A DNA stretch of 64,000 bases from Salinicola corii (GCF_008298015.1 NZ_VTPX01000001.1:1-64000); one strand, 5' to 3'; shown: positions 26,688 to 35,657, numbered from the stretch's first letter. Numbers and translations are program-made. Notes: generated by a model not told the origin, from the letters alone.

Positions 26688-27018
26688 ATGACACGCGTCG
26701 CCCACTTCGTGAATACCCCGGACGTCTACTACACCGTGCGTGAAGCCCATGGCAAACACTTAGACTATCGCCGCCGGTTCTAAGGGAGAACTACGGAGGG
26801 GATGTGCTGACCACTCGCTGTGACGTCACCGACAAGGATGATGCGAAGTAGCGTAGTTTCGAAACACGCTGCGAACGATCGGCTTCGAGGTGAAGTTTAA
26901 GCCGTTCGTCCAGCGCGCGGATGGTTCCACCAAGGCGACTGGGGAGTGGGTATTACGCTCGATGCCATCGAATATGTGGCGCAAGCGAGTGTAGTGGGGC
27001 TGGTCTCGGGCAATGGCG
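26688..27018 (+). pseudogene. Decayed copy of the NYN-domain gene
   Basis: The start MTRVAHFVNTPDVYYTVREA is homologous to the intact NYN protein at 29516 (MTTVAIFVDTQNVYYTVRDA), but an in-frame stop follows within 35 codons and further frameshifts occur. Nucleotide similarity continues (tcggcttcgaggtgaagtt; cgctcgatgccatcgaata) to about 27018. It was clearly once a full copy. It is broken now. Confidence 0.85.
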
Positions 27019-27337
27019 CCGGCTCACAGCTGGTTTTGGATCTGCCGGGCGGCGCGGACTGAAGGATACCGTCGCGTGCGACGCAAAGACGTTTACATTT
27101 CTGTCGCTGTCCCCCCCGCCGATCCTGGCTTTAGATCGTGTCATGAGCCTGTCTCATGTTCTTTTGCGGATAAATCATTTTTACTCATCCGGTGATTCTG
27201 GCATAAAGCACACATCATTTTCGATGTTCAGACAACGGGAAGGGGTTGATCGCGAGATTCAGCAATGGAGCTGGAAGGTTCTCGCAAGCCATCAATCCAT
27301 GCCACTGTTGTCTTGGCGACCAAGGCGCAGGCTAGCG
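27019..27337 (+). promoter_or_regulatory. Upstream region of mesX with a MetR-like palindrome
   Basis: This 320-base region separates the NYN remnant from mesX. At 27142-27158 it carries the perfect palindrome catgag-cctgt-ctcatg, whose TGA...TCA spacing is like MetR boxes (TGAANNNNNTTCA). Control of a methionine synthase by a MetR-type activator would make sense, but the match is partial. I saw no SAM riboswitch. Confidence 0.4.
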
Positions 27338-28321
27338 ATGAGTCACGATTTCACATTCGATATCAAGAGCGTGCGGTTCGACGAACATTACCGTCCGGCC
27401 GAGAACACGCGCACCACCACCAACTTTGCCAACCTGGCGAGAGGGGAGCAGCGCGAGGAAAATCTGCGCAATACGCTGACGATGATCGACAACCGTTTCA
27501 ATGCCCTGGCGCATTGGGACAACCCCAGGGCGGATCGCTATGCCGTCGAGCTCGACATCATCACCGGCGAGCTGAGCGTGGGGGCCGAGGACGAGGACGA
27601 CACCTTCCCGGCGATCGAAATGCTCAAGACGACGATCATCGACAAGCACGCCGACAAGCGCATCCCAGGGATGGTGGGGAACAACTTCTCCTCCTACGTG
27701 CGCGACTACGACTTCAGTGTCTGGCTGTCGGAGCACAACCGGGATCGTTCCGAGTTCGGCATCCCGGAGGGCTTCGGCGACCTGCATGGCAAGCTGTTCA
27801 AGCTGTTCGTCGACTCCGATGCTTACCGGGCTTCCTTCAGCAAGCCACCGGTGATCTGCCTCAGCGTCTCCAGCAGCAAGGTCTATTGCCAGACCGACAA
27901 TCGCCACCCCGTGCTGGGCGTGGAGTACGCAAACGACGAATCCTCGCTGACGGACTTCTACTTTGGCAAGATGGGTCTGCAGGTGCGCTACTTCATGCCG
28001 CCGCATGCTGTCGCGCCGCTGGCGTTCTATTTTTCCGGCGATCTGCTCTCCGACTACACCGATCTCGAGCTGATCAGCGCCATCAGCACCATGGAGACGT
28101 TCCAGAAGATCTATCGCCCCGAGATCTACAATGCCAATTCGGTGGCAGGCAAGATCTACCAGCCCAGCCTCGAGCATCAGGACTACTCGCTGACGCGCAT
28201 CGTCTACGACCGCGAAGAGCGCAGCCAGCTGGCCGTCGAGCAGGGCAAGTTCACCGAGCGGCACTTCATCAAGCCCTACCGCCATGTACTCGAGCAGTGG
28301 TCGGCCGATTATTCTCTTTGA
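27338..28321 (+). CDS. mesX: MesX, DUF1852 partner protein of methionine synthase MesD
   Basis: This 327-residue protein belongs to DUF1852 (opening MSHDFTFDIKSVRFDEHYRP). DUF1852 proteins are encoded beside the short MetE-like enzyme MesD and have been shown genetically to be needed for MesD-dependent methionine synthesis in aerobic bacteria. The start at 27338 is the family's usual one; the frame is open further upstream only through the NYN remnant. The protein lacks obvious membrane segments and should be cytoplasmic. mesD follows after 54 bases. Confidence 0.88.
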   Translation: MSHDFTFDIKSVRFDEHYRPAENTRTTTNFANLARGEQREENLRNTLTMIDNRFNALAHWDNPRADRYAVELDIITGELSVGAEDEDDTFPAIEMLKTTIIDKHADKRIPGMVGNNFSSYVRDYDFSVWLSEHNRDRSEFGIPEGFGDLHGKLFKLFVDSDAYRASFSKPPVICLSVSSSKVYCQTDNRHPVLGVEYANDESSLTDFYFGKMGLQVRYFMPPHAVAPLAFYFSGDLLSDYTDLELISAISTMETFQKIYRPEIYNANSVAGKIYQPSLEHQDYSLTRIVYDREERSQLAVEQGKFTERHFIKPYRHVLEQWSADYSL

Positions 28322-28358
28322 TTAACCCGTTCCAACGACATCCTTTGATCAACCCGTT
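28316..28358 (+). repeat. Short direct repeat between mesX and mesD
   Basis: The 16-mers ctttgattaacccgtt (28316-28331) and ctttgatcaacccgtt (28343-28358) differ by one base and lie 27 bases apart. The first overlaps the mesX stop. They may reflect a small tandem duplication of the 3' end, with no known function. Confidence 0.6.
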
Positions 28359-28375
28359 ATTAAGGTCACTTTTGC

Positions 28376-29407
28376 ATGAAGACTTTGTTGCCCACGTCGA
28401 CGGCCGGTAGCCTGCCCAAGCCCGCCTGGCTGGCCCAGCCCGAGACGCTCTGGTCGCCGTGGAAACTGCAGGACGAGGAACTGGCCGAGGGCAAGCGGGA
28501 TGCACTGCGGGTCTCCCTGCACGATCAGCAGCGCGCGGGCATCGATATCGTCAGTGACGGCGAGCAGACCCGTCAGCACTTCGTCACGACCTTCATCGAG
28601 CACTTGAGCGGCGTCGATTTCGAACAGCGCGAGATCGTCAAGATCCGCGACCGTTACGACGCCAGCGTGCCCTCGGTGGTCGGCCCCGTGGCGCGGGAAA
28701 AGCCGGTCTTCGTGGAGGATGCCAAGTTCCTGCGCCAGCAGACCGACCAGCCCATCAAGTGGGCGCTGCCCGGGCCCATGACCATGGTCGATACGCTCTA
28801 TGACGGCCACTACAAGAGCCGCGAAAAGCTGGCCTGGGAGTTCGCCAAGATCCTCAACCAGGAAGCTCGCGACCTGGCGGCGGCCGGCGTGGATATCATT
28901 CAGTTCGATGAGCCCGCCTTCAACGTCTTCTTCGACGAGGTGAACGACTGGGGCATCGCCGCCCTGGAAAAAGCCATCGAAGGGGTCGAGTGCGAGACTG
29001 CCGTGCATATCTGCTACGGCTATGGCATCAAGGCCAACACCGACTGGAAGAAGACCCTGGGGTCGGAGTGGCGCCAGTACGAGGAGATCTTCCCCAAGCT
29101 GCAGGCGTCGAACATCGATATCGTCTCGCTGGAGTGCCAGAACTCCCACGTGCCGATGGAGCTGATCGAGCTGATCCGGGGCAAGAAGGTGATGGTCGGG
29201 GCGATCGACGTGGCCACCAACACCATCGAAACGCCGGAAGAGGTCGCCGACACCCTGCGCAAGGCGCTGCAGTTCGTCGATGCCGACAAGCTCTATCCCT
29301 GCACCAATTGCGGCATGACGCCCTTGTCCCGCCAGATCGCGCAAGGCAAGCTGAAGGCTTTGAGCGCTGGTGCGGAGATCGTTCGGAAGGAGCTCGCGGC
29401 TCGATAG
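28376..29407 (+). CDS. mesD: Folate-independent methionine synthase MesD (core MetE-like)
   Basis: This 343-residue enzyme corresponds to the catalytic C-terminal half of MetE. It transfers a methyl group to homocysteine without the N-terminal folate-binding half. Zinc ligands are visible: His211 and Cys213 (HICYG) and Cys309 or Cys312 (CTNCGM). The DUF1852 partner just upstream identifies it as the MesD family, which needs oxygen and MesX; the methyl donor is not established. Automatic annotation would call it MetE, but at 343 residues against about 750 it is not a full MetE. Confidence 0.87.
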   Translation: MKTLLPTSTAGSLPKPAWLAQPETLWSPWKLQDEELAEGKRDALRVSLHDQQRAGIDIVSDGEQTRQHFVTTFIEHLSGVDFEQREIVKIRDRYDASVPSVVGPVAREKPVFVEDAKFLRQQTDQPIKWALPGPMTMVDTLYDGHYKSREKLAWEFAKILNQEARDLAAAGVDIIQFDEPAFNVFFDEVNDWGIAALEKAIEGVECETAVHICYGYGIKANTDWKKTLGSEWRQYEEIFPKLQASNIDIVSLECQNSHVPMELIELIRGKKVMVGAIDVATNTIETPEEVADTLRKALQFVDADKLYPCTNCGMTPLSRQIAQGKLKALSAGAEIVRKELAAR

Positions 29408-29515
29408 CGGGGTTCCAGGCGGCGAAAGACGCGACGGTGGTCATGAAGACTCTGGCCGGTGCGCTTGCAGCAAGTCGCCGACACCGGCCTTCAAGCGTTC
29501 TCGGGAACCCCTGCC

Positions 29516-29992
29516 ATGACTACCGTTGCCATCTTCGTCGACACCCAGAACGTCTACTACACCGTGCGCGACGCCTACGCCAAGCAGTTCGACTATCGCC
29601 GGTTCTGGGCGAAGGCGACGGCGGGCCGGGAGGTGCTGACCGCGCGCTGCTACGCCACCGATAAAGGCGACTCCAAGCAGCGCGGTTTTCAGAACACGCT
29701 GAGGACCATCGGTTTCGAGGTGAAGTTGAAGCCGTTCATCCAGCGCGCGGATGGGTCCGCCAAGGGCGACTGGGACGTGGGCATCACGCTCGATGCCATT
29801 GAGTACGCGGCGCGGGCGGATATCATCGTGCTGGTCTCCGGCGATGGGGATTTCGACCTGCTGGCACGCAAGATCCGCGAGGTCCACGACAAGCGCGTCG
29901 AAGTCTACGGCGTGCCCAAGCTCACCGCGCACTCGCTGATCAACGCGGCGAGCCAGTTCATTCCCATCGAGGGCGATCTGCTGCTGGGTTGA
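29516..29992 (+). CDS. NYN-domain (LabA-like PIN-fold) protein
   Basis: This 158-residue protein has a NYN/LabA-type PIN-like nuclease fold with the expected acidic residues: AIFVDTQNVYY (Asp near 9), GDWDVGITLDAI and VLVSGDGDFDLL. Such proteins are thought to be metal-dependent RNases, though many are uncharacterised. I start at the ATG at 29516; an earlier in-frame ATG would add 19 unconserved residues. A decayed duplicate lies at 26688, so the mesXD genes sit between a broken and an intact copy. Confidence 0.85.
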   Translation: MTTVAIFVDTQNVYYTVRDAYAKQFDYRRFWAKATAGREVLTARCYATDKGDSKQRGFQNTLRTIGFEVKLKPFIQRADGSAKGDWDVGITLDAIEYAARADIIVLVSGDGDFDLLARKIREVHDKRVEVYGVPKLTAHSLINAASQFIPIEGDLLLG

Positions 29993-30090
29993 CTCTCCTG
30001 CACGCCCCATGGGCTTTCGAATAGGCGTCGAGACTGGGAGCCTCATGGGGAGACCGGATGGCAATCGGTTGCCGCCACACGGACTCCGGC

Positions 30091-31014
30091 TCACCCCGTG
30101 CGTACGCTACGGCTGGCATAGGTGTTGTAAAGTCGCCGCTGATTCAGGGCGTCCTGCTTTGGCGCGATGCCGAATTCACGCGAATACTCTCGGCTGAATT
30201 GCGAGACGCTTTCGTAACCCACCTGATAGGCCGCATCGCTGACATTGGCTGCCTCCGACACCATCAATCGACGCGCTTCCAGCAAGCGCAGCTGTTTCTG
30301 GAACTGCAGCGGCGTCATGGACGTCAGCGCCTTGAAGTGCTGATGAAACGACGATGGGCTCATTCCGGCCAGTTCAGCCAACTGCTCCACCCGCCAGGTC
30401 CGAGCGAAGTCGAGATGGAGGGTCGAGATCGCCTTGGCGACCCGTTCGATATTCGACTCCGGCAGTACCAGCTTGCGCAACTCCCCGCCATGCGGCCCGC
30501 TCACCAGCCAGTAGCAGATCTCCCGCATCACGGAGGCGTGGAGGATGGGGATCGATTGGGGCGATGCCGTCATGCGCAGTAGGCGCAGGACACAGTCAAC
30601 CAGCGTCTCGTCCACCCGGCCCACGAAAACGCAGGGCCCGGACTCCGCAACCGGGGCAGGCGGATCCTCCAGTCGCTCCAGCACGTCGCGCACCATTGCC
30701 ACGTCGAAATCGATGACGACGCCGACGTAGGGGGCTTCGGCGCTGGCCTCGACGATGCGTCCGGTGGCCGGGAGTTCGACGCTCACGACCAGGCAGTCCA
30801 TGGCGCCGTAATCGAGCCGATCATCGCCGAAGTGAATCTCCTTCGCGCCCTGCAGAACAACGCAGAGCGATGGCCGGTAAATTGCCCGGATCGGCAGCAT
30901 GGCCTGATAGGAGCGGACGATGTTGAACCCGTCGATCAACGTCGGGAACAGGCCCTGGCCGCCGCCTTGCTCCTCGATATAGGTCTCGACCGCCGACAGC
31001 AGGGGTGACGTCAT
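30091..31014 (-). CDS. AraC-family transcriptional regulator (AraC_N type)
   Basis: This 307-residue regulator has an N-terminal AraC_N domain (YRPSLCVVLQGAKEIHFGDD) and a C-terminal double helix-turn-helix (WRVEQLAELAGMSPSSFHQHFK; YQVGYESVSQFSREYSREFG). The start at 31014 has a strong ribosome site (ctggagg) and gives the usual N-terminus MTSPLLSAVETYIEEQG. It is divergent from the SDR-DedA-methyltransferase operon and probably regulates it. Confidence 0.92.
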   Translation of the reverse strand: MTSPLLSAVETYIEEQGGGQGLFPTLIDGFNIVRSYQAMLPIRAIYRPSLCVVLQGAKEIHFGDDRLDYGAMDCLVVSVELPATGRIVEASAEAPYVGVVIDFDVAMVRDVLERLEDPPAPVAESGPCVFVGRVDETLVDCVLRLLRMTASPQSIPILHASVMREICYWLVSGPHGGELRKLVLPESNIERVAKAISTLHLDFARTWRVEQLAELAGMSPSSFHQHFKALTSMTPLQFQKQLRLLEARRLMVSEAANVSDAAYQVGYESVSQFSREYSREFGIAPKQDALNQRRLYNTYASRSVRTG

Positions 31015-31215
31015 GTGCGCCTCCAGTTGTTGGTGTGGCCAGCGTCGCGGCCGACATTCCGACAGGCTATTCGTGACTGCAGGAATAGGCAAATTTTTTG
31101 AAAGTTAGGGCATTCTGATTATGGGACGCGCCAGTTAGCGTGATGAGGGCGGCGCTGGCGGAAGCCGCCTGGCCGTCCTTGCGGCGGCCTCTCCTAAAGG
31201 CGAGAGGATTTCCCG

Positions 31216-32196
31216 ATGCGAAACAACTGGACCACCCAGGACATGCCGTCCCAGAGCGGCAGGACAATCGTCGTCACAGGTACCGGTGGCCTCGGCTTTT
31301 ATGACGCCCTGGCGCTTGCGCGCGCAGGCGGCGAGGTCATTATCGCCGGGCGAAACCCCCGCAAGGGAAGTGACGCCGTCTCCCGCATCAGGCAGTCGGT
31401 GAGGCACGCGCGGGTGAGCTTCGAGCCCGTCGATCTCGCGGACCTAGCCTCTGTCGCCGCCTTCGGTCAGCGGTTGCGCGAGAGCCGGGAGCGAGTGGAT
31501 ACCCTGATCAACAACGCAGCGGTCATGACGCCGCCGCAACGCCAGACGACGGCGGATGGCTTCGAGCTTCAGTTCGGAACCAACTACCTCGGCCACTTCG
31601 CGCTGAGTGCGCATCTGTTGCCGCTGCTCAGGCGCGGACAGGACCCTCGTGTGGTCACCCTGTCCAGTATCGCCGTGCGCCGCAATGCCGCTATCGATTT
31701 CGCCGATCTCCAGGCCGAAAGAGCCTATCAGCCGATGTCCGTCTACGCGCAATCCAAGCTCGCCTGCCTGATGTTGGCGCTCGAACTCCAGCGCCGGAGC
31801 GACGAAGCCGGCTGGGGCCTGACGAGTATTGCTGCCCACCCCGGAGTTGCGCGAACCGATCTCCTGCACAATGCCCCGGGGCGATACAGTGCCCAGGGGC
31901 TGCTGCGATCGGTTCTGTGGTTTCTGTTTCAGCCTGCGGCCCAGGGCGCTTTGCCCACACTGTTCGCGGCCACGTCGCCGGAGGCCTTTGGAGGCCGGTA
32001 CTACGGTCCCGACCGGCTTTCCGAGACGCGTGGCCATCCCCGCGAGGCGGCAATCCCGGCAGCCGCGGTGGAGGTGCAGGTCGCCCGACGGCTCTGGGAC
32101 GTCTCGGAGAAGCTGACGGGCGTCGATTTCGATGCGGCGGCGACAATGCCTCTGCCTATCGCGCTGGACGGGCCCAGCGTTTCCGCGGAGGCCTGA
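31216..32196 (+). CDS. Short-chain dehydrogenase/reductase, retinol-dehydrogenase-like
   Basis: This 326-residue SDR has a nucleotide-binding motif (VTGTGGLGF, slightly shortened against the usual TGxxxGxG), NNAAVM, and a catalytic YAQSK (Tyr-x3-Lys) preceded by the Ser of LSSIAV. It should reduce or oxidise an unknown carbonyl/alcohol with NAD(P). It is the first gene of a compact operon, with DedA starting 4 bases after its stop. An AraC regulator lies divergently upstream. Confidence 0.88.
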   Translation: MRNNWTTQDMPSQSGRTIVVTGTGGLGFYDALALARAGGEVIIAGRNPRKGSDAVSRIRQSVRHARVSFEPVDLADLASVAAFGQRLRESRERVDTLINNAAVMTPPQRQTTADGFELQFGTNYLGHFALSAHLLPLLRRGQDPRVVTLSSIAVRRNAAIDFADLQAERAYQPMSVYAQSKLACLMLALELQRRSDEAGWGLTSIAAHPGVARTDLLHNAPGRYSAQGLLRSVLWFLFQPAAQGALPTLFAATSPEAFGGRYYGPDRLSETRGHPREAAIPAAAVEVQVARRLWDVSEKLTGVDFDAAATMPLPIALDGPSVSAEA

Positions 32197-32199
32197 GGG

Positions 32200-32841
32200 A
32201 TGGATCCGCTCGCTAGTCTCGTCGACTGGATCGCGCTCTACGGCGTCCTGGGTCTGTTTGCAGCCGGACTGGCGGAACGTTTCGTCCCGGCCCTGCCTTC
32301 CCACGGCATGTTGGTCGCCATCGGTATGGCTGTGGTCGGGGACAGCTGGTCACTGCTCACCGCCTTCATCATGACGACCAGTGGAAGCGTCCTGGCCAGT
32401 GTCGCGCTGTTTCTCGTCGTCCGGGCCGTCGGGCAGGGAGTCCCCGCCAAGCTTCTTTATGGAGCCGGGCGGCTCATGGGCCTGTCATCGTTGCGTATTG
32501 ACCGGACGCTGGCCGCCTTCCGGGGACGCGAAACCAGCCTCTCCCTGATGGCGCAGATGATCCCGGCGGTCCGGCTCATCGCACCCCTGGCCGCTGCGCT
32601 GCTTCGCCTGAATGCGTGGCGCTTTGCCACCGGCACGCTGCTGGGCGTCGCCCTGTGGAATGGCGTGTTCATCACCGTGGGCTACACGGCCGTGCAGTGG
32701 AACCCCGATCTCAATGCGTCAGCCTTGGCGATCAAGTTTCTGTTGCTTGTTCTCGCGCTGGAGATGTCGTCCGTTCTGATCTGGCGACTGGTCGGGCGAA
32801 TCGACCGGTGCCGAATCGACTCGGAGAAGCGAGCATGCTGA
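32200..32841 (+). CDS. DedA-family (VTT-domain) membrane protein
   Basis: This 213-residue polytopic protein has the DedA/SNARE-associated layout: an acidic residue with prolines (LAERFVPALPSHGMLVAIGMA) early on, and a later MIPAVRLIAPLAAALLRL motif equivalent to the DedA F/M-x-R-x-x-P-x-x-R region. DedA proteins include flippases for undecaprenyl phosphate and phospholipids. It overlaps the phospholipid methyltransferase by 7 bases, which suggests a shared membrane-lipid role. Confidence 0.82.
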   Translation: MDPLASLVDWIALYGVLGLFAAGLAERFVPALPSHGMLVAIGMAVVGDSWSLLTAFIMTTSGSVLASVALFLVVRAVGQGVPAKLLYGAGRLMGLSSLRIDRTLAAFRGRETSLSLMAQMIPAVRLIAPLAAALLRLNAWRFATGTLLGVALWNGVFITVGYTAVQWNPDLNASALAIKFLLLVLALEMSSVLIWRLVGRIDRCRIDSEKRAC

Positions 32842-33485
32842 ACAATCCCTCGGAGAACCTCCAGTTCTTCCGCGCCTGGCTATCCGAGCCTTGGCGAGTC
32901 GCTGCCGTGACCCCATCGGGAAGAGCGCTGGCGGCGCTGATCGTATCGGAGATTTCGACGGAAACGGGCCCTGTCCTCGAACTGGGCCCCGGGACGGGGG
33001 TGTTCACGCGAGGACTGCTGGCGCAAGGGGTCGCCGAGGAGAACCTGACGCTCGTCGAGTATGGTCCGGAGTTCGTGGCGAAGCTGAGTGCCGACTTCCC
33101 CCAGGCGAGGATATTGCAAATGAATGCGACACGGTTGCGTGGGATCGACATTCTCGAGGGCCCGCCGGCAGGGGCTGTCATCAGCGGCCTGCCGCTTTTG
33201 ACGATGACACCGCGAACCGTCTATTCCATTCTGGAGGGGGCCTTCTCGCATCTTCGAGCCAACGGTGCGTTCTATCAGTTTACTTATGGCCCGCGCTGTC
33301 CGGTATCGCGGCGGCTGCTCGACCGACTTGGCCTCAAGGCCGTCTATGTCGGCGGTACGTTCGCAAACTTCCCGCCCGCCGCCGTCTACCGCATCCAGCG
33401 TCGCAAGACACCCCGTATCGGCGAACGCCGGAAAGGAAGAGCAACCGCCTTTGTCGACGACGCGGATAGCGCATCGCTGACGTGA
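32835..33485 (+). CDS. Phospholipid N-methyltransferase-like SAM-dependent methyltransferase
   Basis: This 216-residue class I methyltransferase resembles PmtA-type enzymes, which methylate phosphatidylethanolamine. Typical stretches are FFRAWLSEPWRVAAVTPSGR, the SAM-binding VLELGPGTGVFTRGLL, and AVISGLPLL with FTYGPRCPV. The start at 32835 overlaps dedA; an earlier frame start is unsupported. A lipid substrate is likely from the family, but other amphipathic acceptors are possible. Confidence 0.85.
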   Translation: MLNNPSENLQFFRAWLSEPWRVAAVTPSGRALAALIVSEISTETGPVLELGPGTGVFTRGLLAQGVAEENLTLVEYGPEFVAKLSADFPQARILQMNATRLRGIDILEGPPAGAVISGLPLLTMTPRTVYSILEGAFSHLRANGAFYQFTYGPRCPVSRRLLDRLGLKAVYVGGTFANFPPAAVYRIQRRKTPRIGERRKGRATAFVDDADSASLT

Positions 33486-33554
33486 CGGCCGGGACCAGCC
33501 CGGCCACCCGGCGTGCCAGTGGATGTCAAACGCGGCGAGACGAGGCGAGGCGGC

Positions 33555-34640
33555 CTAATGCAGCCGCCGCACGGCATTGGCCTGCGCTTGCCGGATCAGA
33601 CCCTGGTACAGGTTCTCCTTGCCGGGATACCAGGGCATGGTACCGATGGACCCGAACCCGGGAATCGTTTCCATGTGCGCGACCATGCGGGCCCGCATGC
33701 GTTCATCGGGAAGGGGGCCGGTCATCGCCTGGACATTGTCGCTCATGTGATCGGGATTCGAGGTGCCGCACAGCACACAGGTGACGGCGGGATGTGCCAT
33801 GACCCATTTCAGGAAGAACTGCGCCCAGCTCGTCGCGCCGAACTCCGCCGCGAAACCGGGAAGTGGCCGTCCCTCGACCACCTTGATCAACCTGGCCTTC
33901 TCGAGCGGCAGATTGATCAGCACGCCTATCCCCTTGTCGGCCGCCGCCGGCAGCAGGCGGCGCTCGGCATCGCGGTTGAAGATCGAGTAGTTCGTCTGGA
34001 TGACATCGACCTCGTAGCGCTCGGCGATCGCCAGCAGTGAGTCCTGCGCCGCCGACTCGTGATGGGTGATGCCGACGTGCCGAACCAGGCCATCCTGTTG
34101 CCACGCCTTCATCAGCGGGACGATGACCGGCGCGTTGGTGATGCTGTGGCACTGCATGAGATTGATGGTGTCTCGCCAAGTGCGCATCCGCGACTGCCTG
34201 AAGCTCTCCTCGGCGTGGCTCTCGTCGCCGAGATACTCTCCGGTCGCCCAGATCTTGTTGGCGAGGAACATCTCGTCGGCCCCTTCGAACTCGCCCATGA
34301 ACTGGCCGACATTGACCTCTGCCGAGCCGTAGAGCGGCGAGGTGTCGACCACGCGGCCGCCGGCGGCGACATAGCGTTCGAAGACCTGCCGGATCTCGCC
34401 GCGGCGATCGCCGGGCTTCAGGTCGAAAGTCAGGAAGGTGCCGAGACCCAGGGCCGTGATCCGTTCGCCGGTGCGTGGCAAGGTGCGGGTCAATACCTCC
34501 GGCCCCGATCCTGAAACCGGCGCTGCCGTCTCCGTAGCCTGGCCCTGCGCCATGACGCGCGTGGACATGGCCAGCCCGGCTGCCGCCACACCGACCGTGC
34601 CCAGAAAACCCCGCCTATCCATCGTTGGCTGATGGCTCAT
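33555..34640 (-). CDS. Tat-exported aldo/keto reductase
   Basis: This 361-residue protein has a twin-arginine signal (MDRRGFLGTVGVAAAGLAMS) followed by an aldo/keto reductase barrel. The catalytic tetrad can be followed as Asp and Tyr in VVDTSPLYGSAE, Lys in FLANKIW and His in LMQCHS. Export of a folded, cofactor-bound reductase to the periplasm fits the Tat signal. Genes of this type often neighbour MBL-fold proteins, as here (34665). Confidence 0.9.
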   Translation of the reverse strand: MSHQPTMDRRGFLGTVGVAAAGLAMSTRVMAQGQATETAAPVSGSGPEVLTRTLPRTGERITALGLGTFLTFDLKPGDRRGEIRQVFERYVAAGGRVVDTSPLYGSAEVNVGQFMGEFEGADEMFLANKIWATGEYLGDESHAEESFRQSRMRTWRDTINLMQCHSITNAPVIVPLMKAWQQDGLVRHVGITHHESAAQDSLLAIAERYEVDVIQTNYSIFNRDAERRLLPAAADKGIGVLINLPLEKARLIKVVEGRPLPGFAAEFGATSWAQFFLKWVMAHPAVTCVLCGTSNPDHMSDNVQAMTGPLPDERMRARMVAHMETIPGFGSIGTMPWYPGKENLYQGLIRQAQANAVRRLH

Positions 34641-34664
34641 GAAATGTCTCCTGTTGCCAAGGCG

Positions 34665-35657
34665 TCAAAACTGCCAGTTAGCGGGGACCCAGGCGTAGGC
34701 TTGATCGGTCTTGAGCATGTGACCGAGGCCTGGAAACGGAAAGTGGAAGCCAAGCACGGGAATGCGGTCGGTGGCGGCCCTGTCGAAGATGCGCCGGCGG
34801 GAGGCAAGCGCCATCTCCTTGTCGCGATCCGGGCCCGGAAGCCACGGCCTGTCGACGTTGACGACGGGGTGATAGGCGAGGTCCGCCGTCAGCAGCAGCT
34901 GTTCGTTGCCGGAGTGGACAAGGAAAGTCGCCATGCCCGGGGTGTGGCCGGAGGCGGTGATCGTCGTGAGGCCAGGCACGATTTCGTCGCCGGCTTCATA
35001 GAGTTCGACATCGCGCTCGACGGGTTCGAGGCTGCTCTTGATGGCTGCCGCGAAGCGGGCGCGGAAATCCTGCGGGACCGGCATGTAGGAGAGATCCGGA
35101 TCGGTGCGCACGAAGAAGTCCCAATCTTTCCTGGGAACGAAGACGTTGGCGCGTGGAAAGGCCTTGTCGCCGTCCGCCGTTCTCAGGTTGCCGACATGAT
35201 CGGGGTGGGTGTGCGAGATGACGATCGTATCGATGTCGTCGGGGCCGAGACCGATCGCCGCCAGGTTCTCGAAGATGCGCCCACCGTCCGGCCCCATCGT
35301 CTTGCCGGCGCCGGTCTCGATCAGAACCCGTCGTCCGCCGGTTTCGATCAGAAGCGTATTCAGATTGAGCGTCATGCGATCGGTCGGGAGGAACGCTTGC
35401 CGCAGGGCCTCCTGGAGCTCCACCTCGGGCGCGTCGCTTGCGTAGACACGCGGCGGGCCGCCAATGTTGCCATCGCTCAAGACGGTTGCGCCGATCTCGC
35501 CGATACGGAAGCGATAGTAACCGGCGTTGCCGCTTGGCGAGGGGAGGGGTTGGGCGTTGGCGCTGCCAAAGAAGCCGAGGCTCGGAATGAACATGCTTGA
35601 TGCGCCAGCGACAGCGGATAGTAGGATAGCGCGTCGGTTGAGGGTGAACGCCTTCAT
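34665..35657 (-). CDS. Exported metallo-beta-lactamase-fold hydrolase
   Basis: This 330-residue protein starts MKAFTLNRRAILLSAVAGAS, a Tat-like signal, and contains the MBL metal motif SHTHPDHVGNL. The start at 35657 fits the signal; an earlier in-frame ATG is rejected. It is probably a periplasmic zinc hydrolase of unknown substrate; this subgroup includes lactonase- and quorum-quenching-like enzymes, but nothing here proves that. It is co-oriented with the aldo/keto reductase gene 24 bases downstream, and divergent from a LysR regulator at 35834. Confidence 0.87.
   Translation of the reverse strand: MKAFTLNRRAILLSAVAGASSMFIPSLGFFGSANAQPLPSPSGNAGYYRFRIGEIGATVLSDGNIGGPPRVYASDAPEVELQEALRQAFLPTDRMTLNLNTLLIETGGRRVLIETGAGKTMGPDGGRIFENLAAIGLGPDDIDTIVISHTHPDHVGNLRTADGDKAFPRANVFVPRKDWDFFVRTDPDLSYMPVPQDFRARFAAAIKSSLEPVERDVELYEAGDEIVPGLTTITASGHTPGMATFLVHSGNEQLLLTADLAYHPVVNVDRPWLPGPDRDKEMALASRRRIFDRAATDRIPVLGFHFPFPGLGHMLKTDQAYAWVPANWQF

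Noticed and set aside
26921-27337. Long N-terminal extension of mesX
   Set aside because: The extra residues come from translating the NYN remnant and promoter region; family members start at MSHDFTFDIKS.
27019-27337. SAM or cobalamin riboswitch upstream of mesX
   Set aside because: No conserved riboswitch core or stem arrangement could be recognised.
28316-28358. CRISPR-like repeats between mesX and mesD
   Set aside because: Only two copies of 16 bases with an 11-base gap; this is a simple duplication, not an array.
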